A stretch of DNA of 64,000 nucleotides from JAKIVR01 sp035933635 (GTDB taxonomy: Archaea; Thermoplasmatota; Thermoplasmata; Lutacidiplasmatales; UBA184), in contig DASYYY010000005.1 of assembly GCA_035933635.1 (NCBI GenBank), forward strand, positions 1-64,000, written 5' to 3'. The position numbers and the translations under genes are program-made. Position 1 is the first letter of the stretch. Every line of letters starts with the position of its first letter. Below are positions 27,453 through 36,155 of this stretch, one piece after another. The notes below the pieces were generated by a model. That model was not told where the DNA came from and made no database searches. It saw only the letters and a list, made by a program, of their open reading frames with translations.

Positions 27453-27460
27453 GATAAACT
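27453..27460 (-). promoter_or_regulatory. TATA-like promoter of the TPR-STAND-ubiE operon
   Basis: AGTTTATC (minus strand) is the only AT-rich patch in this GC-rich spacer and lies about 34 nt before the first ATG of the operon. The spacing allows a leader of under ten bases. Confidence 0.5.
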
Positions 27461-27647
27461 GTCGGGTACGCGGGTTGCGGCCCCTCCGGACCGGAGGAGC
27501 CCACCCACCGGCGGATCCGACCCTTGTCGGATCCCCTCCGGGCCGCCTTCACCCTCCCCGAACGCAGGGCCGAACGGTTCCTCGGATCCCGGACCCGACG
27601 GACCGCCGCGGTAACCCTTATGCGACCCCCCCGGCCTGCGGCGCGCC

Positions 27648-27917
27648 GTGAGCGGCCACCCGAGCGAGACCGAGCCGTTGGGCCCGGTCCGGATCGTCGC
27701 CGACCTGCCGCTCCACCGTCAGCTGGTGTTCTTCGGGTTCGCCGCGGTCGCGATCCTCGGCGTCGTGTTCTACCTGTGGTGGGGGCTGAGCTTCGGGGTC
27801 TGGGTCGACAACGGCGTGTACGCGGTGGTGATCACCCTGCTCCTGTTCGGGCTGGCGGGCATGTGGCTGATGATGCCCAATCCGCCCCTTCCGCCCCCGC
27901 CTCCTGAGCACCCGTAG
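27648..27917 (+). CDS. Small membrane protein, two transmembrane helices
   Basis: 89 residues from a GTG at 27648. It has two hydrophobic segments, about residues 26-46 (LVFFGFAAVAILGVVFYLWWG) and 54-75 (NGVYAVVITLLLFGLAGMWLM), and a Pro-rich C-terminal tail. No family is recognised. A TAACCCTTA patch lies about 35 nt upstream. The gene is isolated from both neighbours. Confidence 0.6.
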   Translation: MSGHPSETEPLGPVRIVADLPLHRQLVFFGFAAVAILGVVFYLWWGLSFGVWVDNGVYAVVITLLLFGLAGMWLMMPNPPLPPPPPEHP

Positions 27918-28029
27918 TTCCCCCGCTGGCGGGCGGACCGGGGCCCATCCGTCGGGCCGCAACTCGAAGCGATCACTCGGCCGGGCGGACGCTCCGGAGC
28001 TTCCCCGGGTCGGGCCGATCGGGGGACCA

Positions 28030-29454
28030 CTACAGCGGGCGACCTGCGCCGGCCCAGACGGTCGCCTCGGATCGACCGCAGGCGATGCAGTTCCCGGGTT
28101 TGGGAAGCTCGATCGGTGCCGGTCCGGCCAGCGTGCCCAGGAGCGCCCCATCGATTCCCTCCTCGACGCGGTGCCCGCACTCCTCGGACCGGCACCACGA
28201 CAGGAGGCGGACCTTCGTCGACCCGCGCAGATCCTCCAGGGTGGCGGCGAGGGCGAACGATTCCCGGAAGTTCGCCAGGGCGTTGGCGGCGAGGCGCGTG
28301 TCGTAATCATCGATGCGCTCTAGGACGTCCTGTTCGAGGTGTTCCGGACCGCCCTTGCCCTTGTGCCCGAGGCGGTCGACGGTGGTCACGGACCTCGAGC
28401 CGGCCTCCCGTCCGCCGATCTCCAGCCGCAGGGGCACTCCCTGCGACTCCCAGCGGTAGTACTTCGACCCGGGCCGAGCGTCGGAGTCATCGAGGTGGAC
28501 GCGGAGACCGACGGCCCGGAGCCTCTCGGCCACCTCCTTCGCCCAGGGGAGCGGATCGTCTCCCCCCTTCGCGGCGATGGGGACGACGACCACCTGATAG
28601 GGGGCCACCTCGGAGGGGAACGCGACCCCCCGGCGATCACCGTGGGCGGCGACGATGGCGCCCATCAGCCGCTCGGAGAGCCCGAAGGTGGTCTGGTGGA
28701 CGAGCTTGCGTGAGCCGTCGGACGCCTCGTACTGGATGCCGTAGGGGCCCGAGAAGTTCTCCCGGTAGTGGTGGACGCTGCCCAGCTGGAGCGTGCGCGC
28801 CTCGCCGACGGGGAGGTCGAAGGCGATGGTGTAGAACGCCCCGGGGAACTTGTCCCACTCCGGGCGGCGGAAGGCGACGTAGTGCAGGCCGAACCGGGTC
28901 GCCATGGCGCGGAACGCCTCCAGGTTGGAGTCGACCCGGGCGGTGGCCGCGGCCTCGTCGACCTGGCAGGTATGCTCCTCGAAGAAGTGGATCTCCCGGA
29001 CCCGGATGAACGGGCGGGTGGTCTTGGTCTCGTAGCGGAACGTGTTGACGATCTGGTAGACGTTGAGCGGCAGGTCGGTGTGGGAGCGGACCCAGAGCGC
29101 GAAGATCGGGTACATCGCGGTCTCGCTCGTGGGCCGCAACACGAGCGGGATGTCGAGCTCGGTCTCCCCCCCGCGGGTCACCCAGTAGACCTGCGCGTCG
29201 AACCCCTTGATGTGCTCCCTCTCCTTCTGGAACTCCGTCTGGGGGATGAGCAGGGGGAACTCGACCGGCTGCGAGCCGGTCGCCTCGATCTCCTCGATGA
29301 GGACCCGGTCCAGCTGGCGCCGGGCGAGGAACCCGTAGGGGGTCCAGACGTTCATCCCCTTGATCGGGTAGCGCTTGTCGGTCAGCCGGCCGAACTCCAC
29401 GGCTTCCAGGTACCAGTCGAAGAACGACCGGGACTTGTCCGGGAGCTCCGCCAT
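28030..29454 (-). CDS. proS: Prolyl-tRNA synthetase, archaeal/eukaryal type
   Basis: 474 residues. Class II motifs are seen: motif 1 near GFLARRQLDRVLIEEIEATG, motif 2 FRYETKTTRPFIRVREIHFFEEHT, and motif 3 in the GLSERLMGAIVAAHGDRRG region. The C-terminal third has the anticodon domain (VVVPIAAKGGDDP) and the extra domain with a probable zinc site (CRSEECGH and CIACG), which marks the archaeal/eukaryal class. It charges tRNA-Pro. The ATG at 29454 is chosen because a TATA element lies 27 nt before it; 20 further codons are open upstream. Confidence 0.96.
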   Translation of the reverse strand: MAELPDKSRSFFDWYLEAVEFGRLTDKRYPIKGMNVWTPYGFLARRQLDRVLIEEIEATGSQPVEFPLLIPQTEFQKEREHIKGFDAQVYWVTRGGETELDIPLVLRPTSETAMYPIFALWVRSHTDLPLNVYQIVNTFRYETKTTRPFIRVREIHFFEEHTCQVDEAAATARVDSNLEAFRAMATRFGLHYVAFRRPEWDKFPGAFYTIAFDLPVGEARTLQLGSVHHYRENFSGPYGIQYEASDGSRKLVHQTTFGLSERLMGAIVAAHGDRRGVAFPSEVAPYQVVVVPIAAKGGDDPLPWAKEVAERLRAVGLRVHLDDSDARPGSKYYRWESQGVPLRLEIGGREAGSRSVTTVDRLGHKGKGGPEHLEQDVLERIDDYDTRLAANALANFRESFALAATLEDLRGSTKVRLLSWCRSEECGHRVEEGIDGALLGTLAGPAPIELPKPGNCIACGRSEATVWAGAGRPL

Positions 29455-29477
29455 CGACGGCTCCGGAGCGGTTCGGC

Positions 29478-29484
29478 GTATAAC
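29478..29484 (-). promoter_or_regulatory. TATA box for proS
   Basis: GTTATAC on the minus strand, centred 27 nt before the proS ATG, so the message should be leaderless. A separate element on the other strand serves the divergent DUF373 gene. Confidence 0.65.
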
Positions 29485-29516
29485 GTAGCTCGTGGGGTGA
29501 AGCGCCCGAACCAACT

Positions 29517-29525
29517 TGTTAATGC
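29517..29525 (+). promoter_or_regulatory. TATA-like element for the DUF373 gene
   Basis: TTGTTAATG is centred 29 nt before the ATG at 29550, again the leaderless distance. Together with the proS element it makes a compact divergent promoter pair about 40 nt apart. Confidence 0.6.
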
Positions 29526-29549
29526 GACCTTGGCCCCATCGTCCGGAGT

Positions 29550-30644
29550 ATGCGGCTGGTCGTGTGCATCGACCGGGACGACGACCTGGGCCGCAAGGCC
29601 GGGGTGAGCGGCCCGGTCGTGGGCCGTCCGGCCGTCCTCGCCGCCGCCGAGAGACTCGGGGTCGCCGACCCCGGCGACACCGACACGAACGCGATGTTCG
29701 GCGCGGTGCAGCTCTACGACGAGATCCGGGCCAACCGCGAGGAGGCCGAGATCGTCGTCCTGACCGGTTCGCCCAAGGTCGGCCTGCTCTCAGACCGGAA
29801 GGTCGCCGAGCAGTTCGACCAGGTGCTCAAGGAACACCCGGCGAGCTCGGCCCACCTCGTGTCGGACGGGGCCGAAGACGAGTACCTGTTCCCGATCATC
29901 GCCAGCCGCCTGCGCATCGACGGGGTGCACCGGGTCTACGTCCGCCAGAGCGCGAGCATCGAGTCGACCTACTACACGATGGTCCGGGCGCTGAAGGACC
30001 CGAAGTTCCGGGCCAAGACCGTCCTGCCGTTCGCCCTCGTGCTCGTCACCCTCGGGCTCGCCGCCGCCGCAGGGGTGGTCTGGTGGGGGGTCGTGCTCCT
30101 GCTGCTGATCCTCGGCGTCTACCTCGTCTTCTGGACCTTCGACATCGACGAGTCGATCATCGATTCGTTGCGGAGCGCCTCGTCCGACATCCGGCAAGGC
30201 TCGGTCGCCTTCGGCTTCGGCCTCTTCTCCCTCGCGCTCGCCGGGGTCGGCTTTCTCGAGGGTTACAACGTCTACATCGGGCTGCCGGCCGTCGAGCCCA
30301 TCGGCCGGGTCCTGCTCTTCGTACGCTCCGGGCTGATCTGGTGGTTCCTGGCGGGGGAGATCTGGGAGTCGGGCCGCGCGCTACGCCGCTACCTCTCCGT
30401 CGCCCGCATCGGCACCTCCTACCCGATCGCGACGATCTCCATCGTGGGTCTCGCGTTCATCAGCTACGGGATCGTGGCGATGATCCAGTACCTCGAGAGC
30501 CTCCCCGCCGCCCTCCCGCTGCCGTTCATCGTCGGCGGGTTGGTGCTCGGCTTCTCGCTGATGGCGACCGCGGGGGTCCTCTCGCAGTACTTCAAAGGGT
30601 CCTCCGAGGCCCAACCCCCCGCCGAGGGTAGCCTTCCGACCTAA
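29550..30644 (+). CDS. DUF373 family membrane protein
   Basis: 364 residues, typical of this archaeal family of unknown function. The N-terminal domain (about 1-145) is soluble and begins MRLVVCIDRDDDLGRKAGV; the repeated Asp residues and the DTNAMFGAVQLYDE segment suggest a nucleotide or metal site. From about 150 there are some six transmembrane helices, including LPFALVLVTLGLAAAAGVVWWG and further segments near the C-terminus. Family members are widespread in archaea, and no activity is established to my knowledge. It is monocistronic here and divergent from proS. Confidence 0.85.
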   Translation: MRLVVCIDRDDDLGRKAGVSGPVVGRPAVLAAAERLGVADPGDTDTNAMFGAVQLYDEIRANREEAEIVVLTGSPKVGLLSDRKVAEQFDQVLKEHPASSAHLVSDGAEDEYLFPIIASRLRIDGVHRVYVRQSASIESTYYTMVRALKDPKFRAKTVLPFALVLVTLGLAAAAGVVWWGVVLLLLILGVYLVFWTFDIDESIIDSLRSASSDIRQGSVAFGFGLFSLALAGVGFLEGYNVYIGLPAVEPIGRVLLFVRSGLIWWFLAGEIWESGRALRRYLSVARIGTSYPIATISIVGLAFISYGIVAMIQYLESLPAALPLPFIVGGLVLGFSLMATAGVLSQYFKGSSEAQPPAEGSLPT

Positions 30645-30728
30645 GGCCGAAGGCCCGCGGGGCGGGGCGCTCGACCCCCGACCGGGACCCTGGTCCGTCC
30701 CGGCACGGTGGTCTCTTCGGGTGTCGTT

Positions 30729-31658
30729 CTAGTCGTACCCCTTCCAGGTCACCGCGAAATCCGACTTCTTCCAGTATCCGGCCGTCAGGATCCCCGGCGA
30801 TTGGATGACCCCGCCGGTGACCGAGCCGATCGTCGTGACCTTCAGGAGCGTGGTGAACGCCCCGATGCCCCGGAGGCTCCCGCCGATCGAGGCGATGCAG
30901 TTGGCGAAGCTCAGATTGGTGTACTTGGAGATCGGCGCGTAGCCGCTCGAGAAGTAGACGGCCTCCGAGATGCATTCGGCCGAGGTGTCGTTGCCGGACT
31001 GGCAGGCGGTCGACCCGGTGAACGGCGAGATCGCGCAGGTCGAAGGGTTGCCTACGATCGAGAAGTTGTACCCCGACGAGAGGTCGGCGAAGTCCAGCGT
31101 GTACACTCCGCAATGGGTCCCGTGACAGACCGTCGGGTTGTACAGGACGTAGGACTGGACCAGGTCACCGGCCGAGACGTTGCCCATCAGCTGGATCGCA
31201 TTGTAGGGGAAGAACTCCCACCACGAGTAGTACAGCGGCGTCGCGCCCGCGCCGCTGCAGTAGTCGAACGTCCCGGCCTGTTCGACCGTGTTCGTCGTCC
31301 ACCCGTCGATCCCGACCCACGTGAGGTGGTAGGTCGGATTGGTCAGCGATGCCGGGCAGGTGATCGGGGCGACGTGCCACTCTGCGTACGCTTCGTCGAC
31401 CTTCCCCGACGTCGCGGGCACGGCCACGAATCCGCCCCAATTCTGACTGTGCACGCCCGTCGCGGAGGGTCGGGTGTGCGCGGCGAAGGAGAACGCCGCC
31501 GTGTTCCCGGCCGGGAGCTGGGGGAAGGCGGGCGGGTGGGGCATGCTCGGCGTCGCCAAGAGACCGGCGAACGCCGGAGCCGCGAGGGCGACCACGACAC
31601 CGAACAGGACGACATACGAGGGGCCTCGTGGGCGACCGACGGGGGACCGATGCTGCAT
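30729..31658 (-). CDS. Secreted peptidase G1 (eqolisin)-like protein
   Basis: 309 residues. A signal peptide (SYVVLFGVVVALAAPAFAG) leads a beta-rich secreted domain. The G1 glutamic peptidase pattern can be followed: NWGGFVA, a YAEWHVAP segment, WVGIDGW, Gln127 in NTVEQAGTF, YYSWWEFFP, and the late SAECISEAVYFSSGY with Glu228 and Glu232, followed by YTNLSFAN. In eqolisins the dyad is a Gln and a Glu in the AEWIxE motif; here the Trp of that motif is Cys. These enzymes work at acidic pH. Activity is therefore likely but unproven. The gene is monocistronic. Confidence 0.72.
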   Translation of the reverse strand: MQHRSPVGRPRGPSYVVLFGVVVALAAPAFAGLLATPSMPHPPAFPQLPAGNTAAFSFAAHTRPSATGVHSQNWGGFVAVPATSGKVDEAYAEWHVAPITCPASLTNPTYHLTWVGIDGWTTNTVEQAGTFDYCSGAGATPLYYSWWEFFPYNAIQLMGNVSAGDLVQSYVLYNPTVCHGTHCGVYTLDFADLSSGYNFSIVGNPSTCAISPFTGSTACQSGNDTSAECISEAVYFSSGYAPISKYTNLSFANCIASIGGSLRGIGAFTTLLKVTTIGSVTGGVIQSPGILTAGYWKKSDFAVTWKGYD

Positions 31659-31774
31659 CTTCGGTGGGGGGAACCTAGGCGGGGCATCCGGGGGTGGATA
31701 CTTCTACCTCCCGTGGACCCAGCCTGGCGCGGAAAGCCCCTAAGTGCGGCCGCCCCTTCCGCCGCCGGCGTCCC

Positions 31775-32416
31775 ATGAGGGTCCTGATCTTCGGCGCGGG
31801 TGGACGGGTCGGCAAGGCGATCGCGATCGAGGCGCTCAAGCGCGGGCATAGCGTCAACGGGGTGGTCCGCGGCGGGACGATCGACGGCATCCCCGACATG
31901 CGGTTCCGCCCGATCGCGGGCGACGTCACGAACCTCCCGCTCGTCACCTCGCTCATCGAGGCCAACGACGTGACCGCCTCGGCGATCGGTCCCAAGCCCG
32001 GAGAGGACCCCTCGGTCATTCCCGCCGCGGCCAAGGTGCTCATCGAAGCGGCGAAGAAGGCGGGCAGGCGACGCCTGGTCGTGGTCGGGGGGGCGGGGAG
32101 CCTCGAGACCGCCCCGGGCCAGATGCTGATGAACGAGGCCCGGTTCCCGGCCGAGTGGAAACCGCTCGCCCAGGCGCACGCCGCCGCCCTCGATCAGTTC
32201 CGGGCACTGAAGGAGGAGCTCGACTGGACCTACGTCTCACCGGCCGAGATCGTGGAGGAGGGCTCCCGCACCGGGCGCTTCCGCGTCGGAGGGGATATGC
32301 TCCCGGTCGACCCCGAGGGCAAGAGCCACATCTCGATACCGGACTTCGCCGTCGCGTTCGTCGACGAGCTGGGCCGCGGCGGGCATCTCAAGAAGCGCGT
32401 GAGCGTCGGGTACTGA
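31775..32416 (+). CDS. NAD(P)-binding Rossmann oxidoreductase (atypical SDR, NmrA-like)
   Basis: 213 residues. The N-terminal nucleotide motif MRVLIFGAGGRVGKAIA is followed by GHSVNGVVRG, a GDV turn after the third strand (PIAGDVTN) and RRLVVVGGAGSLE. There is no Ser-Tyr-Lys triad of classical SDR enzymes, so it belongs with the atypical NmrA/HSCARG-like group that may sense or reduce substrates. The ATG at 31775 begins the dinucleotide motif directly. The gene ends inside the convergent phosphoribosyltransferase gene by 29 nt. Confidence 0.85.
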   Translation: MRVLIFGAGGRVGKAIAIEALKRGHSVNGVVRGGTIDGIPDMRFRPIAGDVTNLPLVTSLIEANDVTASAIGPKPGEDPSVIPAAAKVLIEAAKKAGRRRLVVVGGAGSLETAPGQMLMNEARFPAEWKPLAQAHAAALDQFRALKEELDWTYVSPAEIVEEGSRTGRFRVGGDMLPVDPEGKSHISIPDFAVAFVDELGRGGHLKKRVSVGY

Positions 32417-33053
32417 CCCGCTTGGGCGGCGGGGGCGCCGCGGGGACGTTGTCCTTGCGGAGCACCCGCTCGACGTCCTCGAGCGGGACGTCGAGTCCGC
32501 AGCCTTGGGCGAGGGCCAGCCGAATGCCCGCGGCGGTCAGCGACTTGTCGCCGACCCGCTCCACGAGCGACCGAAGGTCCTCCCAGTAGTTCCACGGAAA
32601 GACGACCCAGACCCAGGCCTCACGGGGGATCTCCTCGGCGTAGTAGCTCGGGACGAACTTCGAGTGGGCGATGTGCAGGAACGTCGCGGTCTCGACCCGC
32701 TTCGGGCCAGCCGCCCGAACGTGGTCGAGGGCGAGCTTTAGGCTCTCGCCGGTGTCGGTGATGTCGTCGACGACGAGCACGTCCTGGTCCTCGACGCCGC
32801 CGCTGAGCCCCTCGGAGAGCCGGGCCTTGCCGTCCTTGGTCGCGGTGACCCCCCAGTGCTGGGCGCGGAGCGACACCATCCGCCGGACGCCGAGCCGATC
32901 GGCCAGCAGCCGCGCGGCGACCCAACCTCCGCGGGTCAGGCCGACGATGGTCTCGGGGGGGTCACCGGCGCCGAGGATCTTCTCGGTCAGCCGGTCGGCC
33001 CATCCGTCGACCTCGGCCCAACTGGTCCGACGGCACTTCGGCAGGTCGGCCAT
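32388..33053 (-). CDS. Phosphoribosyltransferase, hypoxanthine/xanthine type
   Basis: 221 residues. The PRPP-binding signature is VLVVDDITDTGESLKLAL; an N-terminal GLTRGGWVAARLLADRLGV loop matches COG2236-type enzymes that salvage hypoxanthine, guanine or xanthine to the nucleotide. The C-terminal 30 residues are basic and Pro-rich. It is 28 nt downstream of the gdhA stop on the same strand and may be cotranscribed with it. The purine specificity cannot be settled from sequence alone. Confidence 0.85.
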   Translation of the reverse strand: MADLPKCRRTSWAEVDGWADRLTEKILGAGDPPETIVGLTRGGWVAARLLADRLGVRRMVSLRAQHWGVTATKDGKARLSEGLSGGVEDQDVLVVDDITDTGESLKLALDHVRAAGPKRVETATFLHIAHSKFVPSYYAEEIPREAWVWVVFPWNYWEDLRSLVERVGDKSLTAAGIRLALAQGCGLDVPLEDVERVLRKDNVPAAPPPPKRVSTRRSRAS

Positions 33054-33081
33054 CGGCTGCGGACCCTACTCCGCCACGGGC

Positions 33082-34338
33082 CTAGGGGAAGACGCCGCGG
33101 CGCTCGATCGCGTCGACGACGCGCTGGATGGCGACGACGTAGGCCGCCGAGCGGTTGTGCACGTGGCGGGTCTCGGCCTCCTTGTGGACCGCCGCGTAGG
33201 AAGTGACCATCGTTCGCTCGAGCCGGTCGTTGACCTCCTTGAGCGTCCAGAAGAAGCCCTGGATGTCCTGCGCCCACTCGAAGTAGGAGACCGTCACGCC
33301 CCCGGCGTTCGCGAGGATGTCGGGCAGCACGGTGATCTTCTTCTGGAAGAGGATCTCGTCGGCCTCCGGCACCGTCGGGCCGTTGGCCGCCTCGGCGACG
33401 ATCTTGGCCTGGATCTTGTCGGCGTTCCTCTTGGTGATGACGTTCTCGAGCGCGGCCGGGATCAGGATGTCGGTCTTGAGCTCCAGAAGCTCCTCGTTGG
33501 AGACCGCCTTCGCCCCGGGGAAGCCGACGACCGAGCCGGTCTTGGCCTTGTAGGCCTCGACCTCGTGGGGGTTGAGCCCCGCCGGGTTGTGGATCCCGCC
33601 CTTGGAGTCGGAGACGGCGATGATCTTCGCGCCCTGCTCGTCGTGCAGGATGTTCGCGGCGACCGAGCCCGCATTTCCGAAACCCTGGACGGCGACCGAA
33701 CCGCCCTTGACGTGGACGCCGGCGTGGCCGGCGGCCTCGCGGATGACGTAGGCGCAGCCGCGTCCCGTCGCCTCGCCGCGGCCCTCGCTCCCGCCGAGGG
33801 AGACGGGCTTGCCGGTGATGACGCCCGGGACGGAGTAGCCCTTGAGCATCGAGTAGGTGTCCATGAACCAGGACATCGTCTGGGAATCGGTGTAGACGTC
33901 CGGCGCCGGGATGTCCATCTCCGGCCCGACGAGCGGGGCGATCTCGCTGGCGAACCGCCGGGTCAGCCGCTCGAGCTCGCCCTTGCTCATGTGCTTGGGG
34001 TCGCAGATGACGCCGCCCTTGGCACCGCCGTAGGGGAGGTTGACGACCGCGCACTTCCAGGTCATCCAGGCGGACAAGGCCCGGACCTCGTCCAGCGTCA
34101 CGTTGGGATGGTAGCGGATCCCGCCCTTCGTCGGCCCGCGCGCCATGTTGTACTGGACGCGGAAGCCGGAGTACACGCGGTAGCTACCATCGTCCATCCG
34201 GACGGGGAAGTTGACCGAGAGCTCCCGCTTCGGATGTTTGAGGATCTCGCGGATGCCACCGTTGATCCCGATGAGGTCACAGACGATGTCGACCTGGCGC
34301 TTCGCCGTTTCAAATGGATTGATCGCCGCTTCCGCCAT
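33082..34338 (-). CDS. gdhA: Glutamate dehydrogenase
   Basis: 418 residues, Glu/Leu/Phe/Val dehydrogenase superfamily. The glutamate-binding part shows GPTKGGIRYHPNVTLDEVRALS and the catalytic-Lys signature VVNLPYGGAKGGV; the dinucleotide domain has VAVQGFGNAGSVAA. The late GVTVSYFEWAQDIQGF closes the substrate pocket. It converts glutamate to 2-oxoglutarate and ammonia; NAD versus NADP use is not certain. The ATG at 34338 is chosen; a GTG at 34347 is an alternative and sits closer to the CAAATAC TATA-like patch about 35 nt further up. Confidence 0.93.
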   Translation of the reverse strand: MAEAAINPFETAKRQVDIVCDLIGINGGIREILKHPKRELSVNFPVRMDDGSYRVYSGFRVQYNMARGPTKGGIRYHPNVTLDEVRALSAWMTWKCAVVNLPYGGAKGGVICDPKHMSKGELERLTRRFASEIAPLVGPEMDIPAPDVYTDSQTMSWFMDTYSMLKGYSVPGVITGKPVSLGGSEGRGEATGRGCAYVIREAAGHAGVHVKGGSVAVQGFGNAGSVAANILHDEQGAKIIAVSDSKGGIHNPAGLNPHEVEAYKAKTGSVVGFPGAKAVSNEELLELKTDILIPAALENVITKRNADKIQAKIVAEAANGPTVPEADEILFQKKITVLPDILANAGGVTVSYFEWAQDIQGFFWTLKEVNDRLERTMVTSYAAVHKEAETRHVHNRSAAYVVAIQRVVDAIERRGVFP

Positions 34339-34437
34339 GAACGTCACCCTCGCGCGGGCGGTCCGACACGGGGTTGCGTATTTGAAACTGGCTCGGGCGG
34401 AACGCGCACCCGTGCGGCACTGTGACGAGGAGGAGGG

Positions 34438-35202
34438 CTACGGCTCCCGCCAGCGCGCGAGCCACAGGGCGAGGGCTCCGAACAGGACGGTTGCCCCGGC
34501 CAGAACGAGGAACTCGAAGCCCGTCGCGCCGAGGAACGCCGGGCTGACCGCCGAGCCGTAGGAGAGGCCGACGGCGTGGTCGGCGAGCTGGGAGGCCGAG
34601 GTCGAAGGTGCGAGGAACGCGACCCACTCGTACCGCCCGGGGATGATCGAGAGCGGGTAGAACACCGGCGGCAGGATCGACAGCGCGGAGAAGATCAGCG
34701 TCGCGATCGGCCAGATCTCCCGGAGCTGGCGGAACATCGTCGAGAGCAGGAATCCGAGGGTCGTGGCCATCAGCCAGGTGAGGAGGACGACCCCGACGAG
34801 GAGGCCGACGGCCCAGCCCGAGAGCGGGTGGACCAGGCCCAGGATGACGAGGAACAGCGTCAGCGCTGGGACGGTGAAGGCGAGCTCCGAGAGCGCCATC
34901 CCGAGCAGGTAGGCGAGCGAGGTCACCGGGCTTGCCACGAAGATCGCCTGCAGTTGCCGCTCGAGCCGCAGGTAGGCGCAGTCGTTCATCATCCCGTTGC
35001 CGGTGAAGAGCGCCGAGAACAGCACGCCGCCCGTGACGCCGAACGGCAGCAGCGCCGGGCTCGCGATGACGAACAGGAAGAACAGGAAGCTGAACGGCGT
35101 TAGGAACACCGCCGCGATGAGGAGAGGGCTCCGCCACAGCGGGATGATGCCGTTGAAGTAACAGATGCGGAGCGCGGCGTAGGCCTGCGTCCGGACGCTC
35201 AC
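34438..35202 (-). CDS. ABC-2 type transporter permease
   Basis: 254 residues with six hydrophobic segments in the ABC2 pattern (PLLIAAVFLTPFSFLFFLFV, then the PVTSLAYLLGMALSELAF loop and VLLTWLMATTLGFLLSTMF). It begins with GTG in a GTGA overlap with the ATPase stop, so the two are translated together. The pair should form an exporter; the substrate is unknown. It is the last gene of the acyl-CoA dehydrogenase, thiL and ABC series. Confidence 0.85.
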   Translation of the reverse strand: MSVRTQAYAALRICYFNGIIPLWRSPLLIAAVFLTPFSFLFFLFVIASPALLPFGVTGGVLFSALFTGNGMMNDCAYLRLERQLQAIFVASPVTSLAYLLGMALSELAFTVPALTLFLVILGLVHPLSGWAVGLLVGVVLLTWLMATTLGFLLSTMFRQLREIWPIATLIFSALSILPPVFYPLSIIPGRYEWVAFLAPSTSASQLADHAVGLSYGSAVSPAFLGATGFEFLVLAGATVLFGALALWLARWREP

Positions 35203-36119
35203 GTCTCGTCCTCCTCGATGGGACGGCCGACCAGTTCGAGGAACGCCTCCTCCAACGTCACCGGCCCCATCGCGACCTCGCTCGAACGCGAGAGCGCGAG
35301 CTCGGTCAGTTCCCGGACCGACGAGCGGGAGGTGAGCAGGATCACCTTGCCCTTGTCGGAGTAGATCCGGCCGTACGGTTCGAGCTCCTTGGCCGCGACC
35401 CCGGGGCCGAACTCGAGGCGCACCTCGCGGTGGAGCGTCGACTTGAGCGCCCCGGCGGTGCCTCGGTAGAGGATCCGTCCGTCCTCGATCACCGCGAGCT
35501 CCTCGGAGAGCTGCTCGGCCTCGTCGAGGTAGTGGGTGGTCAGGAGCACCGTCGAGCCCTTACGGCAGACCCGGCGGATCACCTGCCAGACCTGGCGCCG
35601 GGCGAACGGGTCCATCCCGAGCGTGGGCTCGTCCAGGAAGAGGAACGGGGCCTCCGTCGCGAGGATCATGGCGACGAGCGTGCGTTGCTGGAGGCCGCCG
35701 GAGAGCGCGTTCGCCGGGATGTCGGCGTGCGGCTCGAGTCCCATCGAAGCGATCATCTCCTCGACGCGGTCGTTTGTCGTCTCGGCCGAGAAGCCCCGCG
35801 TCCGCAGGTACTCGCGGATGTGCTCGCGGGCGGTGAGATGGAAGAACGGGCGGCCCTCCTGCGGGACGACGGCGATCTGCTCGCGGATGCGGTTCGGGCT
35901 CGAGACGACGTCCTCGCCGAACAGGGTCACCGAACCGGCGGTCGGGAGCAGGAGCGTCGCGGCGATCTTGATGAAGGTCGTCTTGCCGGCGCCGTTACGA
36001 CCCAGGAACGCGAAGAGCCGTCCCCGGCCGATCGAGAGGTCGACCGACCGTAGGGCCTCGACCGGGCCGGTCCGGCCCCGGTAGACCTTGGTCACTCCCT
36101 TGGCGACGAGGACGTCCAC
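35199..36119 (-). CDS. ABC transporter ATP-binding protein
   Basis: 306 residues. Walker A GRNGAGKTTFIK, the Q-loop VVPQEGRPFF, signature LSGGLQQRTLV, Walker B FLFLDEPTLGMD and the switch His in TTHYLDEAEQLSEEL are all present, so the ATPase is complete. The C-terminal 85 residues form the regulatory extension common in drug/lipid exporters of the ABC-2 group. It overlaps the permease gene by 4 nt and lies 36 nt after the thiL stop. Confidence 0.93.
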   Translation of the reverse strand: MDVLVAKGVTKVYRGRTGPVEALRSVDLSIGRGRLFAFLGRNGAGKTTFIKIAATLLLPTAGSVTLFGEDVVSSPNRIREQIAVVPQEGRPFFHLTAREHIREYLRTRGFSAETTNDRVEEMIASMGLEPHADIPANALSGGLQQRTLVAMILATEAPFLFLDEPTLGMDPFARRQVWQVIRRVCRKGSTVLLTTHYLDEAEQLSEELAVIEDGRILYRGTAGALKSTLHREVRLEFGPGVAAKELEPYGRIYSDKGKVILLTSRSSVRELTELALSRSSEVAMGPVTLEEAFLELVGRPIEEDET

Positions 36120-36155
36120 GTCGACGGGACGCGGGAAGGTCCAAAACGATGCCCT

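Noticed and set aside
32388..32416. Possible programmed event at the 29-nt overlap of the oxidoreductase and phosphoribosyltransferase genes
   Set aside because: The genes are convergent and both proteins end normally; a simple tail-to-tail overlap explains it.
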